Shown here: positions 35,701-44,360 of the stretch, piece after piece
Position numbering within the stretch: position 1 is the first letter of the stretch
Layout of the letters: every line of letters starts with the position of its first letter
Notes under the pieces: generated by a model
Database searches by the model: none
What the model saw: only the letters and a program-made list of their open reading frames with translations
Told to the model about the DNA's origin: nothing
Translations under genes and position numbers: made by a program
DNA from: an uncultured Clostridium sp.
Lineage (GTDB): Bacteria; Bacillota; Clostridia; Lachnospirales; Lachnospiraceae
Length of the DNA stretch: 64,000 nucleotides
Assembly (NCBI GenBank): GCA_934438135.1
Contig: CAKSBP010000002.1
Coordinates: 139,626-203,625, forward strand
Direction: 5' to 3'

Positions 35701-36244
35701 ATTAGATGAATCAGGGAATGTAAAGGTCATGGATAATGAACACGCGGTTATCGGCGGTATGATTACTATAAAAACCATAAAGACAACCAAGACAAACAGT
35801 CTGATGGCATTTTTAACATTGGAAGATTTGTATGGAACAGTAGAAGTCATTGTGTTTCCAAGGGATTTTGAAAAGTACCGTTCTTGTTTAGAAGAAGACA
35901 GTAAGATATTTGTATCTGGAAAAGTAACGGTAGAGGAAGAAAAAGCGGCAAAAATCATTGCCCAGAGGATTGTTCCATTCGACCAGGTATCAAGTGATGT
36001 ATGGGTTCAGTTTAATAACAAAGAGGAATTTACAAAGATGGAATTGGATTTGTATGAAATTCTGGAGGAATATCCTGGAGAAAGCAGCGTAAAGATTTTC
36101 TGCCGTGCAGAAAGGCAGCAAAAGATTTTAAAATATAAAGTTAATACGGATAATTCTTTGATAAAACGCTTAAATGAAAAGTTTAAAAGTGAAAATGTTA
36201 AGGTTGTCCAAAAGAGTATTGAAAAACATTGGCAAAAGAGTTAA
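32720..36244 (+). CDS. dnaE: DNA polymerase III alpha subunit DnaE
   Basis: DnaE is a C-family replicative polymerase; in Firmicutes it works beside PolC, mainly in priming. The 1174-residue protein has the N-terminal PHP domain (FTHLHVHTEYSLLDGSSKI), catalytic Asp residues in PDIDIDF near residue 395, GPGRGSAAGS, the thumb and finger region, a helix-hairpin-helix segment, and a C-terminal OB domain (VIGGMITIKTIKTTKTNSLM). The ATG follows GGGAGAGG. It starts a new unit after the crh terminator; a weak TAGAAT -10 lies near 32653. Confidence 0.96.
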   Translation: MNFTHLHVHTEYSLLDGSSKIKELVARTKELGMDSIAITDHGVMYGVIDFYRAAREAGIKPIIGCEVYVAPNSRFDRESNQSEGRYNHLVLLAENNQGYANLMKIVSKGFIEGFYYKPRVDYEILEEYHEGIIALSACLAGAVAMNLRRGFYEEAKKEALRLNKIFGQNNFFLELQDHGIKEQQLVNQQLLRLSEETKIPLVATNDVHYIYDKDSVPHDILLCIQTQKKVSDENRMRYEGGQFYLKSAEEMAQVFPYALEALENTHKIAERCFVEIEFGNYKLPRYDVPDGYTAWEYLQKLCYEGLERRYENPGEDLKERLKYELDTIHTMGFVDYFLIVWDFIKYAKDNDIMVGPGRGSAAGSIVAYSLAITDIDPIRYNLLFERFLNPERLTMPDIDIDFCFERRQEVIDYVVRKYGTDRVVQIVTFGTMAAKMVIRDVGRALDMSYSAVDTVAKMIPTELGITITKALQINPELKALYDSDEEVKHLIDTSIRLEGLPRHTSMHAAGVVISKDEVDKYVPLSRASDGTITTQFTMTTLEELGLLKMDFLGLRTLTVIQNAVRLVNNRMNKLDKNSREYKVMQARHGEKLIINHIDFDDKQVLESIGSGKTEGVFQLESAGMKNFMKELKPENMEDIIAGISLYRPGPMDFIPKYIKGKNDRNNITYECPELEHILAPTYGCIVYQEQVMQIVRDLAGYSYGRSDLVRRAMSKKKAKVMEEERQNFVYGNKEEGIVGCIGNGISEAVANQIYDEMIDFAKYAFNKSHAAAYAVVSYETAYLKYYYPVEYMAALMTSVIDNTDKVSEYIMTCRQMEIAILPPDINEGESNFSVSGNAIRYGLSAIKGLGKPVIQAIVEEREKNGKFLSLNDVVMRLSGKEVNKRTMESFIKSGALDSLPGTRKQKMQVYVQVIDSVNQEKKNNLSGQISLFDLVENKDEFKQEIEFPNVGEYQKEQLLAFEKEVLGIYVSGHPLEEYIKEWEAQVTRKASDFLLDESGNVKVMDNEHAVIGGMITIKTIKTTKTNSLMAFLTLEDLYGTVEVIVFPRDFEKYRSCLEEDSKIFVSGKVTVEEEKAAKIIAQRIVPFDQVSSDVWVQFNNKEEFTKMELDLYEILEEYPGESSVKIFCRAERQQKILKYKVNTDNSLIKRLNEKFKSENVKVVQKSIEKHWQKS

Positions 36245-36324
36245 AATAATCCTGATTGAATATTGTTTTGTAATACTAGGGGAACAAATGATTTTACAGA
36301 ATAATTCCGTGGAGGTAAGATAGA

Positions 36325-37299
36325 ATGGCAAAAGAAGTAAATACAATTGGCGTATTAACAAGTGGTGGGGATGCACCTGGAATGAATGCTGCTATCCGAG
36401 CTGTCGTTAGAACAGCCCTGGCAAATGGAAAAAAGGTAAAGGGGATCCGCAGAGGTTACAGCGGTCTTTTGGAAGAAGATATCATTGATATGGACGCAGT
36501 CAGTGTTTCTGATATCATCGGACGAGGCGGTACAATTCTTTACACAGCAAGATGTGCAGAGATGAGAACCGAAGAAGGACAGCGTAAAGCTGCTGATATC
36601 TGTAAAAAGCATGGTATCGATGGTCTTGTAGTAATCGGTGGAGATGGTTCTTTTCAGGGTGCAAGAAAGCTTGCAGCACTTGGAATTAACACAGTAGGTC
36701 TTCCAGGTACGATTGATCTTGATATCGCCTGCACTGAATACACAATTGGTTTTGATACTGCTGTAAACACAGCTATGGAAGCTATCGATAAGATTAGAGA
36801 TACTTCTACTTCTCATGAGAGATGTAGTGTTATCGAAGTAATGGGTAGAAATGCCGGATACATCGCTTTATGGTGTGGTATTGCCAATGGTGCAGAAAGG
36901 ATTTTGACAACAGAACGATATGACCACAATGAGGACAAGATTATCAGCAATATCATTGAAAAGCGAAAAACAGGCAAGAAACATTATATTATCGTAAATG
37001 CAGAAGGTATCGGCCATTCTGAAGAGTTAGCGAAGAAGATTGAAGCTGAAACAGGTATGGAGACGAGAGCTACGATTATCGGGCATATTCAGCGTGGTGG
37101 AAGCCCTACATGTAAGGATAGAGTTTATGCATCTACTATGGGTGCAAAAGCAGTTGACTTATTATGTGAAGGAAAGTCCAACCGTGTAGTAGGATATCGT
37201 CATGGAAACTTTGTAGATTATGATATCGAAGAAGCATTAAGTATGACAAAGGATATTGATGAATATATGTATGAAATGTCTGCAAAATTATCCAGATAA
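36325..37299 (+). CDS. pfkA: ATP-dependent 6-phosphofructokinase
   Basis: PfkA makes fructose 1,6-bisphosphate, the glycolysis control step and the activator of HprK. The 324-residue protein has GVLTSGGDAPGMNAAIR and VVIGGDGSFQGA. The Gly in GGDGS is the marker of ATP-using enzymes, against Asp in PPi enzymes. The catalytic segment reads GTIDLD (residues 128-133), where the usual form is GTIDND; both Asp residues remain, so activity is expected. Effector and substrate Arg residues (MGRNAG, GHIQRGGSP) are present. Confidence 0.95.
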   Translation: MAKEVNTIGVLTSGGDAPGMNAAIRAVVRTALANGKKVKGIRRGYSGLLEEDIIDMDAVSVSDIIGRGGTILYTARCAEMRTEEGQRKAADICKKHGIDGLVVIGGDGSFQGARKLAALGINTVGLPGTIDLDIACTEYTIGFDTAVNTAMEAIDKIRDTSTSHERCSVIEVMGRNAGYIALWCGIANGAERILTTERYDHNEDKIISNIIEKRKTGKKHYIIVNAEGIGHSEELAKKIEAETGMETRATIIGHIQRGGSPTCKDRVYASTMGAKAVDLLCEGKSNRVVGYRHGNFVDYDIEEALSMTKDIDEYMYEMSAKLSR

Positions 37300-37355
37300 T
37301 CGGTTTCACTTTTCATAATTATGATAAATGAAATAAACGGTTTTTAAGAACTGTA

Positions 37356-37411
37356 AAGAGAGCGTATCGCAGAATTAGTTGTCAGTTAACTTAAGCGTAC
37401 GCTCTTTGTTT
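37356..37411 (+). terminator. Probable terminator after pfkA
   Basis: AGAGCGTA pairs with TACGCTCT around a loop of about 31 bases, followed by TTGTTTA. The long loop lowers confidence. Confidence 0.6.
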
Positions 37412-37469
37412 ATGCCCGAAATGAATATTCAAACCCAAAAGAGAATAAAAGAAAGAAAGGAAGAAAAGA

Positions 37470-39212
37470 ATGAAACAAAATAATAGAATGAAACGTTTTT
37501 TTTCCTATTATAAGCCATATAAAAAATTGTTTTTTCTGGATATGCTCTGCGCATTTATTGTAGCCGCAGTTACATTGGTTTACCCACTGCTCATTCGTTA
37601 CATTACAAATGATGTATTAGTGAATTACGAAATGAATGCGGCAATGAAAATCATTATCCGCATTAGTATTGTGATGTTCGGACTGGCCATTATCCAGATG
37701 CTCTGTAACTATTTTATTTCCTATCAGGGACATATGATGGGAGCTTATATGGAGTATGATATGAGAAATGAAATCTTTTCTCATTATCAGAAACTGTCTT
37801 TTAATTTTTATGACAATCAGAAAACTGGACAGCTGATGTCCAGGGTAACCAATGATTTGTTTGATATTACAGAATTGTGTCATCATGGACCAGAGGATGT
37901 TGTTATCTCTGTCATTAAGTTTGTGGGAGCCTTTTTTATCTTGTTCCGGGTAAACTGGCAGCTGACATTGATTATTTTTGCATTTATTCCAGTTATGGTA
38001 CTGTTTGCATTGAAAATCAGAAAGAAGATGCATGAAGCATTTCGAAAGAACCGGGAGAAAATAGCGGATATCAATGCCCAGATTGAAGATAATTTATCTG
38101 GAATCCGTGTGGTGAAATCCTTTGCTAATGAAGAGTTGGAAGTGAAACATTTTAAGCAGGGAAATGATCGGTTTGTGGATACAAAAAGGAACAGTTATAT
38201 TCATATGGCAACCTTTCATTCTGGTCTTAATTTCTTTATTTTTCTGCTTCAGCTTGCAGCAGTGGCAGGCGGTGGATTTTTTATTGTAAAGAGGATTATT
38301 GATATCAGCGATCTTTTGACATTTGTGCTTTATATTAATAACCTGATTGAGCCGATTAATAAGCTGATAAACTTTACGGAGCAGTTTCAGCAGGGAATTA
38401 CAGGATTTAACCGCTTCATGGATATCATGGAAATTGAACCGGATATTGTGGATAAGCCAGGTGCGGTCGAACTTGTAAATCCAAAGGGGGAGATTACCTT
38501 TGAAAACGTAGCATTTCAGTACAAAGATACCACAAGCGAAGTATTCCACAATATTAACTTGAAAGTTCATGCAGGGGACTATATTGCACTTGTAGGAGCA
38601 TCTGGTGTTGGAAAGACAACCATGTGCAGTCTGATTCCTAGATTTTATGAAATTTCCGATGGAGCGATTAAGATAGATGGACGAAATATCCAGGATATTA
38701 CGCTTAATTCCCTTCGAAGTAATATTGGTGTGGTACAGCAGGATGTTTATCTGTTCGCGGGAACAGTTCTGGATAATATTCGCTATGGAAATCTTCATGC
38801 TACGAAGGAAGAAGTAATTGAAGCAGCAAAAAATGCTAATGCCCATGAGTTTATCATGCAGCTTCCAGATGGTTATGAGACAGATATTGGACAGCGTGGA
38901 GTTAAGCTTTCTGGAGGTCAGAAACAGAGATTGAGTATTGCCAGAGTATTTTTAAAGAATCCGGCAATTTTGATTTTTGATGAAGCAACTTCCGCACTGG
39001 ATAATGAAAGTGAAAAGATTGTGCAGGAATCATTGGAAAAGCTGGCTAAGAATCGTACCACCTTTGTAATTGCCCATCGCTTAACTACCATTCGCAATGC
39101 AAAGCACATTCTTGTGCTGACAGAGGATGGCATCAAAGAACAAGGAACCCATGAGGAACTTATGAGTAAGGATGGATTGTATAAACATTTATATGCCATG
39201 GCTTCCAGATAA
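37470..39212 (+). CDS. ABC transporter, fused permease and ATP-binding protein
   Basis: The 580-residue half-exporter has six membrane helices in the first 320 residues. The ATPase domain has Walker A GASGVGKTT, signature LSGGQKQR, Walker B ILIFDEATSALD and the H-loop VIAHRLTT. It is of the MsbA/LmrA/YknU type, which dimerises and exports lipids, drugs or peptides. The cargo is unknown and no peptidase domain is present. It stands alone in its unit. Ribosome site AAAGGAAG. Confidence 0.92.
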   Translation: MKQNNRMKRFFSYYKPYKKLFFLDMLCAFIVAAVTLVYPLLIRYITNDVLVNYEMNAAMKIIIRISIVMFGLAIIQMLCNYFISYQGHMMGAYMEYDMRNEIFSHYQKLSFNFYDNQKTGQLMSRVTNDLFDITELCHHGPEDVVISVIKFVGAFFILFRVNWQLTLIIFAFIPVMVLFALKIRKKMHEAFRKNREKIADINAQIEDNLSGIRVVKSFANEELEVKHFKQGNDRFVDTKRNSYIHMATFHSGLNFFIFLLQLAAVAGGGFFIVKRIIDISDLLTFVLYINNLIEPINKLINFTEQFQQGITGFNRFMDIMEIEPDIVDKPGAVELVNPKGEITFENVAFQYKDTTSEVFHNINLKVHAGDYIALVGASGVGKTTMCSLIPRFYEISDGAIKIDGRNIQDITLNSLRSNIGVVQQDVYLFAGTVLDNIRYGNLHATKEEVIEAAKNANAHEFIMQLPDGYETDIGQRGVKLSGGQKQRLSIARVFLKNPAILIFDEATSALDNESEKIVQESLEKLAKNRTTFVIAHRLTTIRNAKHILVLTEDGIKEQGTHEELMSKDGLYKHLYAMASR

Positions 39213-39284
39213 TCAGGTATGGATTTGCCAAAATAGTTAATACTTTAGTTAACAAAGGTATATTCAGAGAAGGGGGAACTGATT

Positions 39285-39653
39285 GTGAAAAAAAAATGGA
39301 AGCGAGAAAGTTTAGAGACGGTATACGCATTTTGCAGTATACGAAGCTATTCTTTTTTGGTCAAAGAGAGTGGAACTAAAAAAGTGAAAAGTGTTTATTT
39401 GATTCAGGGTGTAGGAATGAGTGGGAGACATGAAACACTTGATATTCGCCTAAGGAAAGATGATTCTACGGAATACTGGTGTGAGGTGTTATCTTCTTTA
39501 AAGCAAAGAGGTGCAAAGCGAATTATATTATTTTATGCAGATGGGATTCCAAATCTGAAAGAGGCAGCAGAACGAGTCTATTCCGGTAAAATACAGAGAA
39601 TTCTGACAAGAAAGGCTTATGATGAAGTAGAGATAAAAGAAAAATATGAATAA
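39285..39653 (+). CDS. Orphan IS256/mutator-type transposase domain protein (remnant or domesticated)
   Basis: The 122-residue protein aligns by eye with the catalytic core of mutator transposases: KSVYLIQGVGMSGRHETLDI, then STEYWCEVLSSLKQRGAKRIILFYADGIPNLKEA, then KIQRIL. The full transposase is about 400 residues. The first catalytic Asp position appears to be Glu (SLETVY), while the second Asp (ADGIPN) is present. No inverted repeats were seen. The GTG start has a strong GAAGGGGG site and a terminator follows. It is either a decayed piece or a small gene derived from a transposase. Confidence 0.6.
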   Translation: MKKKWKRESLETVYAFCSIRSYSFLVKESGTKKVKSVYLIQGVGMSGRHETLDIRLRKDDSTEYWCEVLSSLKQRGAKRIILFYADGIPNLKEAAERVYSGKIQRILTRKAYDEVEIKEKYE

Positions 39654-39654
39654 A

Positions 39655-39692
39655 AAAAGAGTCATTGGAGAAAAAATCCAATGACTCTTTTT
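39655..39692. terminator. Bidirectional terminator
   Basis: AAAAAGAGTCATTGGA and its complement form a perfect 15-16 bp stem with loop GAAAAAA and T-runs on both strands. It serves the transposase-domain gene and the minus-strand YtxH-like gene. Confidence 0.9.
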
Positions 39693-39710
39693 ATAGATAA
39701 TAATAAATTT

Positions 39711-40214
39711 TTATTCATGACTATCCAAGTCAATTACTGTAACATCTGATTCGTCTTTTGATTCGTCTGCATTACCCGTCATATTTTCTTTTGCGGAATG
39801 AAAGGCGTTGGAAACGTCTTCTTTCACTGTTTCTGCAGTATCTGTTACTGCATCTTTTACATCTTTTGCAGCATTGCTGACAGAATCTTTTATATTAGAT
39901 GCCATATCTTTCATATCATCTTTTAAATTCTCAGCAGTCTGTTTCATATCTTCAGCAGTATCTTTCACGGCTTGTTTTGCAGAATCCATATTCAAAGTTA
40001 CATATTCACGGGAAGAAGAACCTGGTTTTGAATGAGAATCGATATCGTCTTCATCATAGAGATCTTCTTCAAAATCCTCAAAATCTTCGAAGTCCTCAAA
40101 ATCATCTGATGCATCTTTAGGTTCATTGTATAGCTTTTTAAAAACATAGTAAGCCCCGCCAGCAACAGCGGCTAGAGAGCAGGTTGTTGCTAAAAACTTG
40201 CCAAATTTCTTCAT
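39711..40214 (-). CDS. YtxH-like membrane-anchored protein with amphipathic repeats
   Basis: The 167-residue protein has one N-terminal hydrophobic segment (FLATTCSLAAVAGGAYYVF). An acidic run with four DFE units follows around residues 38-50. The long amphipathic stretch has 11-residue-type repeats (VKDTAEDMKQTAENLKDDM, DVKDAVTDTAETVKEDV), like YtxH and LEA-type stress proteins. Function is unknown; envelope stress is the usual guess for the family. GGAAG lies before the ATG. Confidence 0.75.
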   Translation of the reverse strand: MKKFGKFLATTCSLAAVAGGAYYVFKKLYNEPKDASDDFEDFEDFEDFEEDLYDEDDIDSHSKPGSSSREYVTLNMDSAKQAVKDTAEDMKQTAENLKDDMKDMASNIKDSVSNAAKDVKDAVTDTAETVKEDVSNAFHSAKENMTGNADESKDESDVTVIDLDSHE

Positions 40215-40269
40215 AGGTTATACTTCCTTTCTAATAAAAATTATACCCTTGTTTTCTTGTTATAATTCG

Positions 40270-40303
40270 GCAGGGTTCAAATACTGTAAAATTTGAATCC
40301 TGC
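40270..40303 (-). terminator. Hairpin downstream of the L,D-transpeptidase
   Basis: GCAGGGTTCAAAT pairs with ATTTGAATCCTGC (one G-U), loop 8 bases. No good T-run follows on either strand, so it may be a terminator or an mRNA-stabilising stem. Confidence 0.45.
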
Positions 40304-40363
40304 GGTTGGTATAAAAATTTCTGGATATAATAATGGTTAATAGAGACTTCAAATAGTTATCCA

Positions 40364-41746
40364 TTAACTATTATAAACTACAACAGGAGTACCCTTTTCA
40401 ATATGATGGAAAACCTTCTCTGCTGCAGAAAAAGGAAGATTAACACATCCATGGGAACCATTATTTTTGTAAATGCTTCCACCAAAAGAGTTTCTCCAGG
40501 CAGCATCATGCAGGCCGACGTTGTAGTAAAAAGGCATCCAATAGGTTACGCTGGAACTGTAATTTTCACCTACCAGAGTAGCATCTTTTTCTTTGTAAGT
40601 AATCTGAAAAATACCAGATGGAGTATCATGTCCCTGACTTGAATTACCGGTTACACAGTCTGTGTCTACAACCAGCTTTCCGTTTTCATAGACCCATACA
40701 TGCTGTTTTGACAAGTCAATTTCTATATAGCTGTCTCCAATATCATTTTTTGCACGCGAACGGGCACTCTGTGAGTAAATTGGCTCAATCGTAGCATCTT
40801 TGCCTTCTTTTATAGTAGAAACCAGATGTTCCACTTCATCGGCACGGTTGATAAGCCATCCATAGTCACCACCGCTGATTTCTATAACTTTGCCATCATG
40901 ATCAACAAAATCTCTGGTTTTACCATACGTATTATAAATTTTAGCAATGGAATCAATGTAAGAACGCACTTTTTCCAGATTAAAGTTTACCTCAAGCTTA
41001 TCGTCGGGTTCCATCCAGTCACGGATATAGGAAGAATCGACTACCTCTGTTGTATATTCAAAATTATATGTGATTTTTACTTTTGCATATTTATTTAATG
41101 TATTAACAAGTTCTTTCAGTTTATTAGAATCTGAAGTAACAGAAGGTTCGGTATAGCAGCCTGCTTTACTGATGCTTAGCTTTTTGTCACCATTCTGAAT
41201 AGCCGATTTAACAGCCTTTGTGAGCTTGTTTCTCTTCACTTTGGAACCCAAGGTTTCTGGTACAATTTTATAACTGTTTCCTCTGTATTCTGTATGTGCA
41301 TCGGTGGGAGCAACATTATTTTCTGACTGAAAGAATTTTAAAGACTGAATCTTTGCATCCAGTTTGTCTTCGTCGTATGTTGTGGTTACCTGCATATCGT
41401 TTGAATTTTTGCTGAACATACTAAAAATCCACTTAAAAGGATTTTGTGCATCTTTCAATTTCTGAATAGAACCATCAGAAACATATGCATAGTCAATGTC
41501 GTCTGCACTAATAATATCAGTAAGGTTATCGCGTCCTTTGATTTGAAGCACATAATCCGCTGTATCTTTCGAAATACTGTCTTCCACTTCGGACACCGTT
41601 TTATTACTATAATTGATACCATTAATGTATGAACCAAAATAAAAGCGGGATTTAAAATGTAGAGTAAATCCCAAATAAACGGCGATTATGACTAAGAGAG
41701 TAACAGCAAAAGTGATTAAAAATAGTTTTTTGCGTTTCGTATTCAT
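40364..41746 (-). CDS. L,D-transpeptidase (YkuD domain) with peptidoglycan-binding region
   Basis: The enzyme forms 3-3 crosslinks or anchors proteins in peptidoglycan. The 460-residue protein has a signal-anchor helix (about 7-28), then a PG_binding_4-type module repeated over about 60-310. The YkuD catalytic domain starts with YIEIDLSKQHVWVYENGKLV. The active site is GSHGCVNLP, with the catalytic Cys at about 434, and the supporting HDTPSGIF segment is present. The order matches the common Lachnospiraceae Ldt type. AAGGA precedes the ATG, and an extended -10 (TGT-TATACT on the minus strand, 41821-41813) lies 67 bases upstream. Confidence 0.92.
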   Translation of the reverse strand: MNTKRKKLFLITFAVTLLVIIAVYLGFTLHFKSRFYFGSYINGINYSNKTVSEVEDSISKDTADYVLQIKGRDNLTDIISADDIDYAYVSDGSIQKLKDAQNPFKWIFSMFSKNSNDMQVTTTYDEDKLDAKIQSLKFFQSENNVAPTDAHTEYRGNSYKIVPETLGSKVKRNKLTKAVKSAIQNGDKKLSISKAGCYTEPSVTSDSNKLKELVNTLNKYAKVKITYNFEYTTEVVDSSYIRDWMEPDDKLEVNFNLEKVRSYIDSIAKIYNTYGKTRDFVDHDGKVIEISGGDYGWLINRADEVEHLVSTIKEGKDATIEPIYSQSARSRAKNDIGDSYIEIDLSKQHVWVYENGKLVVDTDCVTGNSSQGHDTPSGIFQITYKEKDATLVGENYSSSVTYWMPFYYNVGLHDAAWRNSFGGSIYKNNGSHGCVNLPFSAAEKVFHHIEKGTPVVVYNS

Positions 41747-41914
41747 CTTTTTCCTTCTCTTTTCCTTTATTTATCTGCCAACATCAAGGTAATGTTAACG
41801 TCATTCTAAACTAGTATAACATGTTTGCCATAGAACTTCCAATAAAAATATAAAATAACCATCTATATTATTATATATATAGACAGTCTGGAAAAATAGA
41901 ACTAAAAAAATAAA

Positions 41915-41943
41915 TTGACATTAAATAGTAAATGTGCTAATAT
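41915..41943 (+). promoter_or_regulatory. Sigma-A promoter of the trp operon
   Basis: TTGACA-N17-TAATAT, just before the T-box leader. Confidence 0.82.
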
Positions 41944-41954
41944 ATAGATATAGT

Positions 41955-42318
41955 TAAATTGCGAGAAAATCAAAGAGCAAAAGTAGTACTACAGATGGTA
42001 CATTGCAGAGAGTCGGGTATGGTGGAAACCGGTATGAGGATTCTGATAGGAATGGATTTGTGAGATGTCAGGTGAAGCTTATAGACTAAGTGTGTAGCTG
42101 GAACCGTTTCCCTACGTTATAAGGGTAAGATATCGAAGAGACTGTTGGAAAACAGGGTTTTCTGTATCGGAATGAGTTAATATAAAATGGTGGCGGGTAT
42201 TTTCTATTTAGAAAGTACTTATTTTTTTGCTTAAAATAACGGCATTTTATATTATGAATATGGGTGGCACCACGAATTTTCGTCCCTGGTAGTTTCAAAA
42301 CTATCAGGGATTTTTTTT
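41955..42318 (+). promoter_or_regulatory. Tryptophan T-box riboswitch with terminator
   Basis: The leader has the Stem I GA motif AGAGAG at 42007. A TGG specifier candidate stands at 42053-42055, in the sequence GGAA-TGG-ATTTGTGAG. The T-box sequence TGGGTGGCACCACG is at 42261-42274. A terminator (TCCCTGGTAG/CTATCAGGGA plus eight T) is at 42283-42318. Uncharged tRNA-Trp should favour the antiterminator. The spacing from AGAGAG to the specifier (46) agrees with that in the thrS T-box below (50). A second TGG at 42099 fits less well. Confidence 0.92.
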
Positions 42319-42336
42319 ACTCTGATTTAGGAAAGG

Positions 42337-43764
42337 ATGAGGAACGTGAGAAAGTTAAGGGCGTATCGAAAGACAGTTAGTATTGTAAAAGAAACAACAA
42401 TTGGTTTATATGAAAGTCTTGCTGGAAAGAACACCGGATTCCTGTTGGAGAGCTATGATAAAAACAATGGACGGTATTCGATTTTTGGAACTAAGCCAGA
42501 AGAGATTATTTCCTCTAAGGGACAGAGTCTTGTGATTGAGAGAAAAGATGGAACCAAGGAAGTTCGGGAAGGAAATCCATATATCAAGCTAAGAGAATAT
42601 TTTCAAGAATTTAATGTAACAAAGGAAGATGGAGAACTTGCTTTTTCTGGTGGATTTCTGGGAAGTCTTGGATATGACTTTATTCGTTATACGGAGGATA
42701 TTCCAGATGAGAATGAAGATGAAATCGGGATTGAGACAATTCAACTGATGTTTGCAAAAGAATTCATTGTAATTGACCATATGGCAGAGACTATGTCAGG
42801 TGTGGTACTAGAGGAAGAGACGGAGGAAGGAAAACAGCGTGCAGTGAAGAGAGCAGGAGAACTCCTTGAGACTGCCTTATCTGGATACGATGAAGCACTA
42901 ACAGAATATGATGAAGAATTAAGCCGTGATGGACGGATAGTAAAGAAATCAGATACATTGCAAGAGTATAGCGAAAAGGTAGATAAAATTAAGGATTACA
43001 TAAAAGAAGGACACATTTTTCAGACGGTATTATCCCAGCGTTGGACAGTGAAAACAAAACAGGATGGCTTTACTTTATACAAAGGACTTAGAAAAGTAAA
43101 TCCTTCCCCTTATTTATATTATTTTAAATTCCCGGAGTTTGAGATTATTGGAAGTTCACCAGAGATGCTGGTAAAGAAGGTCGAAAATAAAATTTATACC
43201 TGTCCGATTGCCGGAACCAGAAAACGTGGCAGGGATGCTGAAGAGGATAAACGGCTGAAAGAAGACTTACTGGCTGATCCAAAGGAACGGGCAGAGCATG
43301 TTATGCTGGTGGATTTAGCAAGAAATGACATGGGGCGTGTTTCTGAATTTGGAACAGTGAAAGTTTCACAATTTATGGGGGTTCAGAACTACTCTCACGT
43401 CATGCATATTGTTTCCTTAGTAGAAGGAAAGATGAAGGGGCATTTAGAACCACTTGATTTGGCAGCGTCCTTTCTTCCAGCTGGAACTTTAAGCGGAGCA
43501 CCGAAAATCCGTGCTATGGAAATTATTGATGAACTGGAATCTGTGCGGAGAGGACTTTATGGTGGAGCTACTGGATACATAGAATTTAATGGAAATATGG
43601 ATTTATGTATTACAATTCGTACTATGGTGAAAAAGGGTGAAAATGTTTATCTTCAGGCAGGAGCTGGAATTGTATTAGATTCTATTCCAAAGAGCGAATA
43701 CGAAGAATGTTGTAACAAGGTAATGGCATTGGCAAAGACATTGGTTCGGGAAGAACATCTGTAG
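42337..43764 (+). CDS. trpE: Anthranilate synthase component I
   Basis: TrpE converts chorismate to anthranilate with ammonia supplied by TrpG. The 475-residue protein has the chorismate-binding domain with CPIAGTRKRGRDAEED, ERAEHVMLVDLARNDMGRV and LPAGTLSGAPKIRAMEIID. The N-terminal feedback segment reads FLLESYDKNNGRYSIFG, with the ES pair of Trp-sensitive enzymes. ATG 42337 follows TTAGGAAAGG; GTG 42346 is an alternative. It is the first gene after the T-box. Confidence 0.95.
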   Translation: MRNVRKLRAYRKTVSIVKETTIGLYESLAGKNTGFLLESYDKNNGRYSIFGTKPEEIISSKGQSLVIERKDGTKEVREGNPYIKLREYFQEFNVTKEDGELAFSGGFLGSLGYDFIRYTEDIPDENEDEIGIETIQLMFAKEFIVIDHMAETMSGVVLEEETEEGKQRAVKRAGELLETALSGYDEALTEYDEELSRDGRIVKKSDTLQEYSEKVDKIKDYIKEGHIFQTVLSQRWTVKTKQDGFTLYKGLRKVNPSPYLYYFKFPEFEIIGSSPEMLVKKVENKIYTCPIAGTRKRGRDAEEDKRLKEDLLADPKERAEHVMLVDLARNDMGRVSEFGTVKVSQFMGVQNYSHVMHIVSLVEGKMKGHLEPLDLAASFLPAGTLSGAPKIRAMEIIDELESVRRGLYGGATGYIEFNGNMDLCITIRTMVKKGENVYLQAGAGIVLDSIPKSEYEECCNKVMALAKTLVREEHL

Positions 43765-43780
43765 AAGGGGGAGGAAAAAC

Positions 43781-44350
43781 ATGATATTATTAATTGATAA
43801 TTACGATTCATTCACTTATAATTTATATCAGTATATTGGCATTTTCAATCCGGACATAAAGGTCGTCCGCAATGATAAAATAACCATCGAGGAAATTAAA
43901 CAACTGGCACCAGAGCGGATTGTACTGTCACCAGGGCCTAAAAGTCCAAAAGAAGCGGGCATCTGTATGGACGTAGTAAAAGAATTTTATGATAAAGTTC
44001 CGATTCTCGGAATCTGTCTGGGGCATCAGTGCATTGGCGCTGCATTTGGAGCCGTGGTTACGTATGCAAAAAATATTCTTCATGGAAAACAGTCTCTCAT
44101 CCAGCATGATGCAGATGGAATTTTTACTGGAATTGATTCTCCAATAAAAATTGCAAGATATCATTCTCTGGCAATTGAGCCGGAAACTATGCCGAACTGT
44201 TTAAAAATCCTTGCTAAGACGGAAGATGGAGAGATTATGGCAGTCCGCCATACCAATTATCCGGTCGTTGGACTTCAGTTCCATCCAGAATCCATTTTTA
44301 CCGATCATGGAAAGAAACTAATTGAAAATTTTGTAAATGATAAAATCTGA
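43781..44350 (+). CDS. trpG: Anthranilate synthase component II (glutamine amidotransferase)
   Basis: TrpG hydrolyses glutamine and channels ammonia to TrpE. The 189-residue class I amidotransferase begins ILLIDNYDSFTYNLYQY. It has LSPGPKSPKEAG, the nucleophile in ILGICLGHQCIG, and the His/Glu pair in GLQFHPESI. It may also serve 4-aminobenzoate synthesis, as some Firmicute TrpG do. The trpC start follows 10 bases after the stop; trpD, expected here, is absent. Confidence 0.95.
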   Translation: MILLIDNYDSFTYNLYQYIGIFNPDIKVVRNDKITIEEIKQLAPERIVLSPGPKSPKEAGICMDVVKEFYDKVPILGICLGHQCIGAAFGAVVTYAKNILHGKQSLIQHDADGIFTGIDSPIKIARYHSLAIEPETMPNCLKILAKTEDGEIMAVRHTNYPVVGLQFHPESIFTDHGKKLIENFVNDKI

Positions 44351-44360
44351 GGAGTTTGTT

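Noticed and set aside
40066..40105. Nine-base tandem repeat as a CRISPR or satellite
   Set aside because: It is the coding sequence of the acidic DFE repeats in the YtxH-like protein.
42099..42101. Second TGG as the trp T-box specifier
   Set aside because: Its distance from the AGAGAG motif (92 bases) does not match the thrS T-box (50); TGG at 42053 does.
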